Positions 33,982 through 47,685 of a stretch of DNA of 64,000 bases are shown piece after piece. The position numbers and the translations under genes are program-made. Positions within the stretch are counted from its first letter, which is position 1. The number at the start of each line of letters is the position of its first letter. Under the pieces are notes generated by a model that did not search any database, was not told the origin of the DNA, and saw only the letters and a program-made list of their open reading frames with translations. This DNA comes from Trochalopteron elliotii (lineage: Eukaryota; Chordata; Aves; Passeriformes; Leiothrichidae): assembly GCA_024734555.1 (NCBI GenBank), contig JANPWX010000081.1:3682825-3746824 (forward strand). The letters run 5' to 3'.

Positions 33982-36900
33982 GTGAGATGGTGCTAAGTAT
34001 GGTGAAAGTACATGCATTTAGACCATTGATGGAAAAGCAGGAATCTGAATAGTCTTTGTAGCTGAAGCAAAGAGAGAAGTGCAAACCCAAGCTTCTCCTA
34101 TAGGAGTATTGAACTCACCCCAGAACATAATTACAGTGTAAATCAAAAGCCAAAAAATGTTATTCTGGGAGCTAGACCTTCAGCTTACCAAATGGAGATT
34201 CCAGATTTTTTTTGAAATGCATATAAACATGCTTGAATTCCTCTACCACAGGGAAATATCAAGTATATGGTGCCTATGTTCTTTCAGCAGTGTGCTTCAC
34301 CTGGGATAAGCTACAAGTCTCAGCTGCCCCATCACTCTTCTGTCAGGCATTGCCTTGCCCCTCTATAATGTTTTGGTTTCAGTTTCAAGCAATGTGGATT
34401 TATTTAATTGTACTTCCTCTGTAGCATAGCTTCCTTGGGCTTAGATGTTTTTCTGGTTCTCTCCAGAACATGAATGATCTGGGGTAGCATACCCTCAAGA
34501 ACCTCTCTTACTCAGTTTAAAAGGACAGCCTATGTCATTACAGAAATGGTCACATCTTCTTAATCATTAATGATTGTTTAAATAATAATTTATTCACCTT
34601 TCCAGGCTATTACAATGACAGTTCATAAAGTCTCCAGTAAACAGCTAATTCTCATTTCTCTAACCACATACAGTATTTGACTGCAGAATGGTCAGGATCT
34701 AAGTAATAATAAGAAAATAATAATAATAAGTAATAATAAGAAAAATATTAGGTAGAAGAAATGTCCATCATGTCTGGCACACAAAGAGCTAAAGGCAGAT
34801 CAATTGTTCAATCAAAAGACTATGGCAAAACTGGTAATTAAAAGTGGACTTCCCAAATCCCAGGCTTGTGCCTTAAACAAAATTGCTGCCTTCTTCCAAA
34901 ATATCAGTGCTTCATTTTGGTTTCACCTCAGGATTCCATATCAGAAAGGTGAAGCAACTTCCACATAAATTGTACTGAAAATAAACTTGCCACACAGCAA
35001 GATAAAAGATTTTAAACTCATTTTTACAGTTTTAATTTCTTCCACTATTATTTTTAAAAGAATTAAACTGCCTGGTTATGTCAGTCATCAATTAATTATT
35101 AATAACTTATTAATGGCCCCTCCAGTGCCCCTCTACTCATGTGCTGTGCTAAAGTACATGCAAGAGAGATATGACAGAATGCTACAAAGAGCCATTCCTC
35201 TTGTCTCTACCTGGCATTTAGGAAGGAGTGAAAAAAAGAGGGAAATTGTGACTTATTAACTCAACTGTATTTACAACATCACGAGCTCTAGTAGATGAAG
35301 AATTGCAATAATTACCTAGGAACCTAACAGTCCATGAAGCCAAGAGCCAAGGTTAAACAGGCTGTCTAAACAACAGGGTTTTATTGTCTAGTACATCAGA
35401 TTTGCTCAAAGAATAGGAATACAGTTTATGTGAATTATGTGCTCATCAAAAGGCAGTTTCTAGCAGACCATGGGGTGCATAACTCCCAGTGTAGCCCATA
35501 CGGATAAACATCTACTCTGCCTTTTGGGGACAATTTAAATGTCTGCTGAAACATACACTCAGGCACTGGGGAGACTAAATTATTCCAATTCATTTCACAT
35601 GTTCCACCAATTGCAATTTTATTTCATTAAGCGTGTGGACAGACCCTAGAGATCTGAAATGAACTTCAGTTATAGCTCAAGGTGTTCTTCAAAACTTGCA
35701 CATAAAAAGGGACACAAAACAGAAAGAAATTAAGTACAAGGTAGGAATCAGGTTAAAGAAAGAAACAATGCTTTTGACAACAAAACATAACTACATCAGA
35801 CAGATTTTGTGCAGAATGTTAGAAAATTGTTGTGTGCCTATAATATATGTACTGGAGAAAGGATCAAGGGGCCATTGTGCAAAGTACCACACAGTTTTTG
35901 AAGAGCTGGTTCCTCACTGTACCATTTTTATCTCCATTTGTTTTCTTTTTCTCTCTCCATCTATACGCTAGTCTCTGAGGGCCAGACTGCCATCTGTCTG
36001 ATGCTCTGCCCTTGATGAGACTCCTCAGGATAACATACTTTTAAATGCAAGTTAGTTTGGGATAAGGAGGTGAAGCCAGGTAACACATAGCTTGCTGCAG
36101 AGGGAGTCAGAAAAAGGCTCATGTCCTTGCTTAGCTGAAAGCTCCAGGCTACCTGGCCAGCCTGGTCCCTCTGCACAGGACTGGATTTCACCCTGAGTGG
36201 AGAACTTGAGTAGCAGGATACAACACTGCTAGAGCATGGGGCTGGTCCATCTGTTTGCATTTCTACCTGGAATGTGTGAAATTTATCATCAGTTGGAAAA
36301 AAAAAAAACAGTGCTACAATTTACTCAAATGGAAACATACACCTGAGCTTAAAAGGAGGAGACAAACCAATACTCAGCTTGAACCCTAAGTCTGTAAGGC
36401 TTGAAGGTCAAGATGAGAGATCTTGTGAAATATATTTGTGGCTAACTGTTCTCCAGCATCTGTTCCCTGTGACTGCCACTGCATTTTCAATATAGTTTCA
36501 TCTGCCTCCTGCTAGAGAAAAAAATAAATCTGTGCCAGTGCAGGAGAATTACCATGGATTATTCTTTATTTCTGTGAGTGACATGATCTAAACAACACCT
36601 TAAAAGTAGCTAGAGAAGCAGGAAGCCTCTTACTTTTTGACATGGCAGTAGAAGTTTAGATACTTTTAATATAGCAGAAATAGCTGACAGAACTCAAATT
36701 ACCATGACAGATCTCAGCTGTCTGATCCAGTGGGCTAATGCCAACTTACAGCAGTTTAAAAACTGGGCCAATGATACATGAAGAGAATATAGCTTCTTTT
36801 TGCAAACCAGGATATAGCTCTACATCTACTTAGTGAGCATACTTATTTTAATATTAAAGTATTAAGCCATTTCAAATGAGGCTTTTTTATAGGAAAACCC

Positions 36901-37139
36901 ATGACTCACTAAGAAGCCAGTGTAATGACTGCTGTTCTTGAAATAATGAAAAAACCTTTGATTTAATGTGTTGATTCACTGCAAGAACAAAATCACACAC
37001 TTAAATTGAACAAGTCCAGTCCAGACCTCATGACTCTGAGGATTTCTCTCTCCACAGAGATGATTAATTGTGAAATTCCTCACAGACATACCTGTGCTTG
37101 ACAGGAGAGTAACCTGATCTGCCCAGCCAGTGTTGTTAA
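33982..37139. other. Non-coding stretch
   Basis: Contains an irregular AAT-rich simple repeat at about 34701-34750 and a poly-A at 36297-36309. Frames up to 99 codons are unrecognised. No gene called. Confidence 0.5.
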
Positions 37140-37370
37140 AGATCATCAGCTGACAGAACAGTATTTCTGTAAAATAATAGGCTCAGAAAGAAATAGCCAA
37201 AAACTTAAGCAAACAATATCGTTATGAGCAACTAGCAATTATCTTCAAGCATTTCAAAGCAAATGAATCACCCTCTTGTGATTTCCCTTTCAAAAATGCA
37301 GGCAAATTGTCATGGTTATTGTGGTTGTTTCTGTAATTGATCTAGTTAAGACTGTACAGTGGAATGTATA
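37140..37370. promoter_or_regulatory. Candidate conserved non-coding element
   Basis: This block has the look of conserved regulatory DNA: AT-rich but not simple repeat, with several separate binding-site-like words (AGCAATTA, TAATTGAT, AACAATATCG). No repeat family or coding frame accounts for it. The call rests on texture only and needs alignment to other birds. Confidence 0.2.
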
Positions 37371-38924
37371 TATGGGTTTAAATCAGCTGCTAAGAAGGTC
37401 TGATTAACCTACTGGATTTGTTGGAGAAATTCAGAAGGCTGGAAGCAGCAGGTTTGCCAAGAGAGTGCCACTACACAGAGCTGCTTTGCCTCCTGTTCTT
37501 GCCACAACCTCCAAATGCACTTATACCAAGCAATGGGAAATAAGCTGATTGCTAATGAAGGAGTTAATACTTTAGGCCCCTTGCCGCAGTGTCCTACCTG
37601 TCCTTCTGCAGTGGGACCTCTCCCAAAAGGCCCTAAGGATGGTGGACAGTGAGGAGAACAGGTTCTATTCCCTTTGTTCCCAGCCTGGCTTTCTGCCTCC
37701 ATAACCAGGAGCTGAAAACTGCATTTGGGAGTCAGAACCAAGCCCCCAATAATTTCATGTTTTCCAGAAAAGGCTCGAAGAACACCAGGGACAGGAACTG
37801 GTAAGGGTGCAATTCACCACTTTTATACCTTATTTCTCCTGTTTCTACTTAACTGAACTGCAAATAAAGAACTGGATAACTTAGTCCCTGGCCTAATCAG
37901 GCCCAAACTCAGTATTCCACCACGTTTTTTGCTATGTGGAAAAATGTTGGTTTCTTTATTGTAAAGCTTTCTAACATTTCCTTGGTAGAAAGTCCTCTCT
38001 TTATGCTGTGGTAAAGGAAAATCCAGGGTTTTGGGAATCCTGCTTCCTTTGATTTTCCTCACTAATTCACAGAGAAATTTTCAGATATCTTTTTTTTTGT
38101 CACCTCCTTTTCATAGTTAAAAAAGCCCACACTCTGATTTTTTTTGTAAGAAGATTTTTCCATAGCCTAAATTACCTTCCTCACCTGCTTTGGTGCCTGT
38201 GTTAATCTGAATTCAGAGGCATTACTAACATCCTTATGTGCATTTTTATATTCCCATTCTATGCTTCATTTCATTAGTTATGTGGCTACAGGTCAGCAAA
38301 TCTTAACCTGTGTTTAACAGTGCATGAGTCCTTTTAGTAAGGCTCAGTATTACTTACTTTCCTACGATAATTTTATTAATTCCTGGTTTAGTCATCTACA
38401 TATCATCTTGTGTTCATCAACTCTTAAATTTTACCCATGGAATGCTAAAGTTTCTGTTGTGCCCTCAGAGGCTGAAGAACAAAGGAAGGTACTTGTCCCA
38501 TCTACTCAAAGAAAATTCAGATGCCTAAAGGACAGTTCAAAATGTCAGAGTTTAATATTCATGTCTCTTTCATGCAGGCAAGACAGAAAAGTGAATTCTC
38601 AACTGGTGAGTCTTAAGGGCAGACCAATAAAATGTCTTAAGCATAATTATTCACCAACCTGAATAATTTTATCAGATGCATAATGTTCTATCTGATTCCC
38701 TTCTTCCAAATTAGCACATACTTTAAATAGAGAAATTAATATAGAAATAATTATATTTTGTGGTGGGGAGGGTCTTAACCTTAAATTTTGTTTTAATTTT
38801 CTGTTGCTTGTGGTTGATTTCCTGTTGCAACTGAGTTTCAAAGAACCAAGTGGAAGGTTCTTGGATGCCCTAAATAAAGTATTGCCAGTTATTTTCCCTT
38901 TTCAAATGGGATGATTTACAGAAC
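37371..38924. other. Non-coding stretch
   Basis: A minus-strand frame of 110 codons (37409-37741) contains a splice-like pair around 37578-37615, but the segment would be only about 36 bp. No domain is recognised. A plus frame of 112 codons (38324-38662) is also unrecognised. Confidence 0.45.
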
Positions 38925-39230
38925 CATAGAATCACAGAGTGGCTTGGGCTGCAAGGGGCCTCAAAGATCATCTACTTCCAACTCCCCTGCCGTGGGCGGG
39001 GACACCTCCCACCAGACCAACCTCCAGATTTCAGGGATGGGGCATCTACAGCTTCTCTGAGAAATGTATTCCAGTGCCTCAACATCCTCACAGTGAAGAA
39101 TTTATTCCTGGTAGCTGAGCTAAATCTACCCTTTTTCAGTTTGAAGTGCTACCCCGACATGCCCTTGTCGAAAGTCCCTCTCCAAGTTTCTTGCGGGCCC
39201 TCTTTAGCAGCCATGAGGCTGCTGTAAGGT
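38925..39230 (-). mobile_element. CR1 LINE, 3' end (about 306 bp)
   Basis: It begins with CATAGAAT, the reverse complement of the CR1 terminal ATTCTATG repeat. It continues through GGCTTGGGCTGCAAGGGGCC, TCAAAGATCATCTACTTCC, GGGATGGGGCATCTACAGC, TTCCAGTGCCTCAACATCC and CAGTTTGAAGTGCTACCCC to GGCTGCTGTAAGGT. All match the reverse complement of the CR1 3' region in order. Minus orientation, 5'-truncated. It is the most complete CR1 here. Confidence 0.96.
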
Positions 39231-42200
39231 GGATACATTCAAACAATCTAAAATTTTAAAAGTCTAGCCATGACTTCAGAAAATATCAGGGAAACTAGTG
39301 GATTTGAGAGTGACACGGTAATGCTTTTAGATAAAAATGGTTGTTTGCTATTTTGATAGGGAGGTTTGCTTTTACAGTGATTCTCATTCAGTTGGGCAGA
39401 ACAAACAACAGTATTTTCAATGAGCAGCCCCACGATTTGCACTGTTCAGTGTGTGTGGGATTTGAGGGGAAAAGCATGAGCTGCAGAAGTGAAAACTCCA
39501 GAAGGAATTGGATTGCTGTGTGTGCACCCAGGTAGCTGCTGTGGTGTGCTGAACCAGATCTGCAACACAGTCATTTCAACAGCCAGTCTGTTGCACGAGA
39601 GTGAGCCTGTGAGAGCAAACTGAGTTCTTCCACAACAGGTGAAATATGATTTGAAAGCTGCTGGGAACTTCAGGAGACTTAATGTGAACAGCACAGAAAT
39701 CCGTTTGCAGAAGACTCAACAGCAGTTTCTGAAAAAATTAGAGGGGCAGAACTTTATGTTATTTTCCTTATTGTTTTAGTTGAATGGATTATTCTATTAG
39801 CTCACTTCTAACTCTGTATTGCTGATCAAGAAATCTGAGATTCTCGGCATTTTGTGAGTGTGACAATCCATGATGTGTATCATTTCATGACTAGAACGTA
39901 AGTTATGTGGGGTTAGGAATTACTAGTTTTCATTTTCTTTAGGGTTTGCAAGGATAGATATAGGATATTGCAAGGATATTATAGCATATAGAGAGTTTTG
40001 TGTCTCATCACAGCCCCAAACACTTGAGGTAGCAGGTGCCCTAAGACTCAGAGCACATCCACGTTCAAAGCCTTCAGTCCTACTCTGAGAGCAACTAGGA
40101 ATCAGAATTTTTGTGCACTTGATACATTCAGTGGCCATAAAACCATGGAATTAAACTCTTGTGTGACTTCTTAGTGGTGCCTTTTTTCTACTGAGGGAAG
40201 AATTAATAATTTCAAGTTATTTAACATAGTTATTTCTGGTAGTAATTCCAGTACATTAAATGATACGAAACATAAACCAGTCCCATTATATTCCAGGAGC
40301 AGCCAATTTATACAACAGCTGGGAATGAGATCAAAGCAGTTTTATCTATCTGACCAACAAAGTCACAGGACACACACACCATATGCTGGCTGCTGACACT
40401 GCACTGTGTATGGAACTGCAGTACAAATAGAAAAAAAAGGTTACAATGCACATATTTTGGGAGGGTTTGTGCTCGTATCACAGCACAGACACGTTTGTTC
40501 ACTGTAGGCTGAATGAAAGGCTGACAAAGCTGCATTGCAACGGCAAATCTGCACCAGAGCACCACTGCCAGTGAGAACTTAAAGAGTCAGAAGATGTGAG
40601 TGGTGAAGCTCCCACAGTCATTGCTCTGGAGTACAAGATGCCTGAGGCTGCAGATTTGGCAGTGCTCTCCAATGCCAGTGAAAAAAGACCCATGAAAATA
40701 ACCTGTTTCCAAAGCTTCTTGCTTTGGAATCTCACACTGGATGTTTCAGATTCTTATAATCCGTGTATTTCGAAAGCCAATATGCCATGTAAAACTTCTG
40801 GTTCTTTCAGGAACCATGTTCAAAATTACAAGGAGACTATGGAGAAAAGTTCAAATCCAAGCAGTTTTAGTTTCCTTTCTTTTAGCAAAAGCAAGAAATA
40901 TAGTTGTAGCTATTAATAAAACAAGTAGTATTTGGAGAACTGTTCTTACGTGTACCCCCTGTTCTTCTAGCTGGAGTGCCTGCAAAGGAAAGAGAGTATC
41001 AAGAGGTGTAAAGGGGATAGAATTAATCCCAAATTTTCCAAACTGAAAAAAACTGTCAACACCTAATTGCTACACATTACAGCACTGACAGACAGGTGGG
41101 CAGGTGGGACAGGTTGTCTGGATGCAAAGTTGAACTCAGGGTTTGTTGCATTTCCCTCAAGTCACTGAGGGAAAAAGAGAGAGGAATTCTTGTCTTACAT
41201 CTCTGTACTGGCTTTGAGCCCATGCTTAGCATGAAATAAGAAAGAAAAAAGCAGTGCAATTAAATTTGTTTGAGTTGGCAAGCTCTTAAGTAGCAAACTC
41301 TTGGGGAGGCAAGGAGAAGGTGACTGCAGAGACAAAAGACCGAATTTCATTAGCAGTTACACCTACAGCAGTTCAAAAATAATTACCACACAAAATGCAT
41401 TTTTGTTAGAAGCAATTATTTGATAGTCCTGGAGCAAAATTTTCTATGTAATTGGGAATATTGACAGGTAAAATAGGGAGTAAATATTTCAGAAGTGTGA
41501 CCTTGTACACATATGCCCTCTACTTAAATGCTTCCCAGCCTTCTACTAAACACAGAGTGGTTATAAGCTAATTTAACACCTTTTGCTCAAATTCACATCT
41601 GGTCATATGAAACTAACATCCAAACCCAGTGCAAACCTTCTGGACTGCCCCTGCATGCATTTCTGCTCCTGCATATCCTAGACCCTTTAGAAGGGTTGTC
41701 AATGCTGATCCTGGTGCTGGCAACACCAGGACCCCCACCAGGACCCTCACTGCTCCTCCCCTGCTGCAGTGGTTTCTGCTCCTTGTGAGCCCAGGAAAGG
41801 GGAGAGGCTTTGCTGGGAGGCCATGGGACATCTGTCAGCCAAACTCATGCAGAATTCATGGCATGGACATTATGAACATCAGAAACCAGGAAAAGGCGCC
41901 AGTGATGCTGAAAAAGGGAGGAAAGACCACACAGCAGGAAAAAAATTGAGTACAAACACAATCCATACTAAAATACTTAGAATTTTTAAGAGGTGCATAA
42001 CTACAGCATTTGAGCACTTTAATTGAAATATTGTTTTATATTAAAAGCATATTTCATCCCTTCTTTAGAACCACAGACTTTGAATAAATAGGTTCTTTTA
42101 TTATCAAGTTCACTTCATGTTATAGCAAATTAACATTCAGCGGTTTAATTACCCATAATATATTCAGTTTAAAAGAAAAGAGCATCCATTTTGCCTAGCA

Positions 42201-43659
42201 CAGCAAATCATAAGTTCCCATAGAAATGGACTGTTTAATGCAAAGAGAATTCATCATTTTCTAGCAGTGAAACCAGTTATCTGTGGTAGTAATACAAGAA
42301 TATTTCTGGCAGTATTGGAGCAGATTAAATGGACCAGATTAAATACACCTGATTCTAGCAATTTCTGTGAAGCACTGAAGAAGCACTGAAGATAGAAGAG
42401 TAGGCCCATTCCTAATCCTCCCACCACAGGGGAAAATCATGCTCATCTATTTCCCTTCTTTCTGTTCACTGAATACTTAGGATGCCTACAGTCATTCTAC
42501 TCCACTTAATCCTTGACTTCAGTTAATTGTAAGGCTTTAGTCATAAAATCTTAATATGCTCAAGACAAAATTAAACTGTGGATGATGTCTCAGAATGCCT
42601 TTTCTGCCAGTTTTCCTTTGGAAAAAGAGGGGTTTAAAATCCTAATATTAAAAGCCCTTCCCAGATTGTGAAGGGGCGAAAAACAAAAAAACCCCAAAAA
42701 TACAATCCCCCAGAGACTGAAACAAATATTATTGTGGAGAAACTTAGTAAAAAAAAAAAATTAAAGAGGGATAAAGTAGGGCACCATGGATCCCTGAGAG
42801 TATTTAGTATAAAAACTTGAACACACTAAGGAAGGGAAGCAGATCCTGACCCAACAAACCTCTTCCTGTGAATACCATGAAGAGGCCACTTCTTTGTTGC
42901 CCCAGAATGAAACAAAGAAGGAAGATGTTGGGAAGTGTTGTTGCTAAGTTCTCTGCTGGAAACAAAGCATTTGTATCAAACATCTAATGACCTCAAGTTT
43001 ACACAGAAGTGTCTGAATTACTTTTGTCTGACTTCAAAATGTTATGATGTCAGAAAAGAGCGTATTACTAAAATTGTAAACAGAAAATATAACTAGAAAT
43101 GGAAAGTGCTTTCATTTTAAAATAAATCAAAAGGATTTCAATTAAAACTGTAATTCAGTTCTTCATTGTTTCTTCTGCAGCTAATCACTAAATTCCCAGC
43201 ATATTTCTCACGTACCTCCAGGAAATAATTTATTTAGTTTGAATAGATTAGGGAGTTATTGATATGAAACTTATGGAGATGCTTATGGCTTCTTTCTCTG
43301 AATTAGTATGGATAAATACACTCCAAGTTACATAAAAATCTTCTCAGATTTCTCCTGAGACAGGTGAGGCTCATGTAGCAAGTAACAGAGAAATTTCATT
43401 TATATTTGTTTGCAGTTCAGCACAGCTCCATGCATGGGCTCAGGCTTCTCTTGCCATGGTCCTTCGTGTATCTCCCAGTGTCCCTGATTCCTGTGCACTC
43501 CTCTACTGTACCCAGAGGGGAACCCACTAACATGCTCCATGTTTGATGTGGTTGACTCTCCATCAATATTAATTCTTTGTTGTGTCCCATGCTGCATGAT
43601 AATAGTTACTAATATCCTCCAAAGACCCCAGGTATTTTTATCCACTGTTCTTCTATTAT
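39231..43659. other. Long non-coding stretch
   Basis: No recognised repeat family. A richer-GC part at about 41600-41900 holds overlapping frames on both strands without recognisable domains. A pyrimidine-rich acceptor-like site (to 43180) has no donor partner. Confidence 0.5.
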
Positions 43660-43745
43660 ACTAAAAATTAATATAGTTCACTGAGATATTTTAAATATTA
43701 ATAGTGGTATTACTATTATTAAAATAATGCAAATGCATATCCACT
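43660..43745. promoter_or_regulatory. Candidate AT-rich regulatory block with an octamer
   Basis: A perfect POU octamer ATGCAAAT (43727-43734) overlaps an ATGCATAT word. The 60 bp upstream is rich in ATTAATA/TATTA words. The motif is exact; the function is inference. Confidence 0.2.
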
Positions 43746-44998
43746 TCAGAACTTATTTATTTGGAAAAAAAATAAACTTGGAGCTTGTTGGACAACTGCA
43801 CCTACAGTGAAGTGCCAAAATACAGTCTTCTTATTCTTCCCTCCAGAGTCTGAAAAACAAAGCAAGACTCAGTTGTTTCAACCACACTGGGCAATCATGC
43901 TGAGCTGTACCAGGACAAAATAATTTTGTGGTTATAGGAATTATGAGCCTGGCCTATAGTACATACTTATTTTCTCCCTGTGGACAGATGAAAGCAGTTC
44001 AAAAGTTCTGATTTCAATGTATCAGTCAAAACAGAGTCTTCACACTGAGTTACTCAAACACCAGTAAGGTGTCAAGGATTGCCCATACCACTAACTCTCT
44101 TCTCCCTCTTCATCATATACAACAGCTAAACAGAGACAGTTAAAATGATGGAAAAGTACTGGGGGGTGAGAGGACATTTCAACTAATTTAAACTTTAAAT
44201 AAATCTTATTGAAATTTTGAGTTTCAAGCAGATCTATGTCAAAGCAGGCACTAATTATTAAACATCTATCATGTCTTTGATGGTCATCAGATGGAGCTCT
44301 GTGTGTATGACCCATTTTTTTCCTGGGTTATGTTCAAAAGTGAAGTGAGTGACTAGAGGAAACTCCAGAACATTCAGATCAAATATTAAAAGAGTTAAGA
44401 TATATAGAATCAATTAATACTTTTTGTTTTTTCTACTGTTGAGTAAGTAGTGTCCAAACACAAATGTCTAAAAGGGGACACAGATTTGGAGACATGAGAA
44501 TTACAACTGGTTCTAAATTTCCCACATCTACTACCCATAAATATGTTCTTCAAAATTACGTACAGGAAGTAAGTTTTTTCTACCATGTGAAGCACAAGAG
44601 GTGTCCTTTCTCACCATAAAGGAGCTCCAAAAAAACCTCTGCTTAATGCTGTGCTGCTCAAAAATTAAAATTTTTGCACTTTATGCTTTTCAAAAAGATC
44701 AAATTCAAGCCTGGTTGTAAAAGGAAAAAGAACTGTATAAGTTTAATACTGATCTTATTTTATATTCCTTAAAATGGCATAAAATCTTGCATCCTGCACA
44801 TTTTAAATCTAAACGTTAATGGAGGAGCACTGAAAACATTCCCTCAGAAATTACCATCTATAACACACCATTTAAACAATTCCAAAATATTGTATTAGAC
44901 CATTTTGAACCTCTTTTTAGGATAATAAGATGATTCAAATAGCTGTCACTGAAGTAAATATACATCACAGCTTGACTAATCATAAACAAGCATTGATA
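43746..44998. other. Non-coding stretch
   Basis: AT-rich, no repeat family or gene is recognised. Confidence 0.5.
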
Positions 44999-45018
44999 AA
45001 AAAAAAGTACTTTTTTTT
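44999..45018. repeat. Perfect 20-bp palindrome A8-GTAC-T8
   Basis: Eight A, then GTAC, then eight T: the sequence equals its own reverse complement. It could extrude as a cruciform or hairpin only with difficulty, because there is no loop. More likely a by-product of adjacent A and T tracts. Confidence 0.9.
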
Positions 45019-45889
45019 CTAAGTGAACCTTCTAACGCAGTGCTGGGTTGTTTTTTTGGGTTTTTTTTCATTCTGCACTGGGAGAAATGCTTGTGGCTTT
45101 ATCTTTCATTCAAAGCTGAGTGGAATCTAAAGGTTATCTTGATCATTCAGGCTTTGAGGGGGCTTATATTTTCCAAGTATTTTATTCAGACAAAGACCAT
45201 GCTCTTCCTGAGCCACAACAGCTGACACATCCTATTCTAAAGGCACTTCACATTTATGAGGTGACCTTCCAAACAGACCCTTGAAATCTGTGCAGGTGGA
45301 CTCCCCACCTGGAGAACTTTGTTTGCTTGGGTTTCTTGTTTTCCAGAACAAGAATGTATCTCTTCCCTCTATTTTTATTTCCTGGTTTGTGACTTGATTC
45401 CTTGTTGACAACCAGCTTAAACATCTTCTGCCCATTAATAGCTGTGTGTTTATGTCATTGCCAGTGCTGATGTGTGTGTGTGCACAGAAAGGGGAAGATG
45501 GAGGAGAAACGAGATAAAACCAAGATATAACATTATAAAACATTTACAGTTAAAGACTCAATGGAATTCCCATTTCAAACAACTGCTTCCACCCATAAGA
45601 GCTGGGTGGAAGAGCTTCTCTTCTCCTACCTGCAATGTGATGGATTGTTATAAGCCCCATGATTTACTCACAAGGTAGTATTCACTGCTTTCCACAGAAA
45701 CCAGGGTAATTTCAGCTAATGGAGTCATCATATTTCCAACAGTCTTATGTGTAAAGAAAGGAGAGCTAGTTAAGAAACTCTGTAGAGCAGCAGCCCCCAT
45801 GTCTTCAGCTGAGAATTACTAATTTACACATCAGTATTGACTGACTTTGAAAGTCAGTTCACTACCGGATTTATTACAGGATGTAATCA
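45019..45889. other. Non-coding stretch
   Basis: T-rich at the left edge. A minus frame of 103 codons (45232-45543) is unrecognised. Confidence 0.5.
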
Positions 45890-46260
45890 AGCTCTCACTC
45901 AGCTGCACGTTCCACTGGTGACACGACACAATCCATTTTCTGTGTGTTAGCACCAGAGAAAGCTCTTTCTGGTGTTGAAATGTCAGCTGTGCAGCCTGAC
46001 ACATGTTTTGATTGAGCTCGGACGTCCCGTTGGGCCACCAGAGAAAAAGACTTTTAAAGCGGTGCTTATGGAGAGCCTTTGGTACATTTATCTCTGCAAC
46101 TGTTCCTTTGTTCTGCCCACACAGCAGGCTGAAAAGTGGATTTATTTATCTCGGTTCATAAAGTATAGCCAGCCAAACAAGTTTCTGTGTAAAATTTAAA
46201 AATAAAGTCCATAATTAGATAAGAATCAAATTAAAATCTGACAAAGGATGTTCTGCGGTT
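45890..46260. promoter_or_regulatory. Candidate conserved non-coding element
   Basis: A stretch of complex, repeat-free sequence that keeps a CpG cluster (GAGCTCGGACGTCCCGTTGG, 46015-46034) inside AT-rich surroundings. It ends in AT-rich homeodomain-like words (CATAATTAGATAAG). Retained CpGs in otherwise CpG-poor neutral DNA suggest constraint. A frame of 75 codons (45972-46199) crosses it but has no recognised domain and no donor, so I favour regulatory DNA over coding. Confidence 0.28.
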
Positions 46261-47685
46261 CATTCCATTAGACACCACAAAGGAGCAGAACAGCAGGACA
46301 GATCAGAAAAAGATAAAACATGAAGGGGCTTGGGAAGAGTAACTGAACAGGGAGAGCTGATTATGAGATGAGACAACAAATTGCAATGGAATTGAAGGAC
46401 AAGGATTTAAGAAGACATAAAAAGGAATAAGACTGAATGGAGACTGGTATTGTTCAAGACACAGAGCTATAAAAAGAGGTGTGGAGGAATTTTTTGAGTT
46501 CTTGCAATCTAATTGAGTTAGATCAGAGTTAGAGCTCTGGCCATCTAATTTCCTAAAAAGACAAAAAAAAAGTGTGTGTGCAGATGATTTACTTACTAAA
46601 TCTTAACCACTGATATGCCTTACTCTGTAAGAGTAAATCTAGATGGCTGAGAATTAAGGACAATTATTTAATTTTATATGTTGCATATTGTTGCAGTGTA
46701 ATTTTTCATTAGAAATTTTCACTCATGTATTTATCTTATTCTGGATTAAGATGCAATCAATTTTTCTTTTCTTTTTTCATGTAGAGACCATTCAATTATA
46801 AAATGATCAGGAACAAGGGTTCTATCATAACAAAAACATCATGAAGGATTCAACATTCAGAACAGCACACCTCTCTACAATGTGTGGCAAAAGATTTTGC
46901 ACCATATTCAAAGGAGATACAGAAGGAATTTGTAGAATTGCACATTCTAGCTCACAGTATTTAAAAACTGGGACAAAGTTTGTCAGGGTCTCTTTCACAA
47001 GCCTTTTCGAGTCTCATTAATTTTGGAAAGAGTTTGGGAAGGTTAGCATCTACACTATGTGGACTCCACAGTACCCCTTTTTTTGCTGGCTGTTTGTATT
47101 CCTGCAGTGTTTTTACAATAATTCAGTGAATTTCAAATAAATCTTCTTACTAAATACATATAACCTGCGAATGCTGCAGCAGGTTGGACTGGTTTCTGTA
47201 GTCACTGAAACATGGACACAACCACCATCAATTCCAAAGCTGAGCTAATGTTGAACGTTTTCATCTCTGCTGTTACAAGACTTGCACTGGTAGCTTTATG
47301 ACCTGTGGGCTGTGTTTGGTTAGCATATACAACATCTATTCTTATAGTACAGGAAAAGAATTTCATCTTCTTTTGCAGTGAAGTCCTTCATTGTATATCT
47401 AAGCACAGTGATTTTCATCCTCAGACAGATATCCAGCCTCCTGCAAGAAGACAGAATTTAACCAAGTGTGTCAACTGAGTCTGGTAACACAGACTGGAAG
47501 CTCAAATATTTATGATTAACAACTCTTGTTTGAATGCTTAGATGTATTAACCTACTCCAAGGTTCTCCAAGAATGAAAAGATATTCATAAATGTGTAATC
47601 CATTCCAAGGATTCTTCCTGTAATTCAAATAAAGAAATATTTTATCATTTACATTTGTAATGGTTACAGGCAACTGAATCAAAAG
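46261..47685. other. Non-coding stretch
   Basis: Purine-rich at 46270-46440. An acceptor-like pyrimidine tract ends at about 46784 without a donor partner. No gene called. Confidence 0.5.

Noticed and set aside
38580..38608. 28-bp segment between TTTCATGCAG and GTGAGT
   Set aside because: Too short and without a supporting frame; likely chance.
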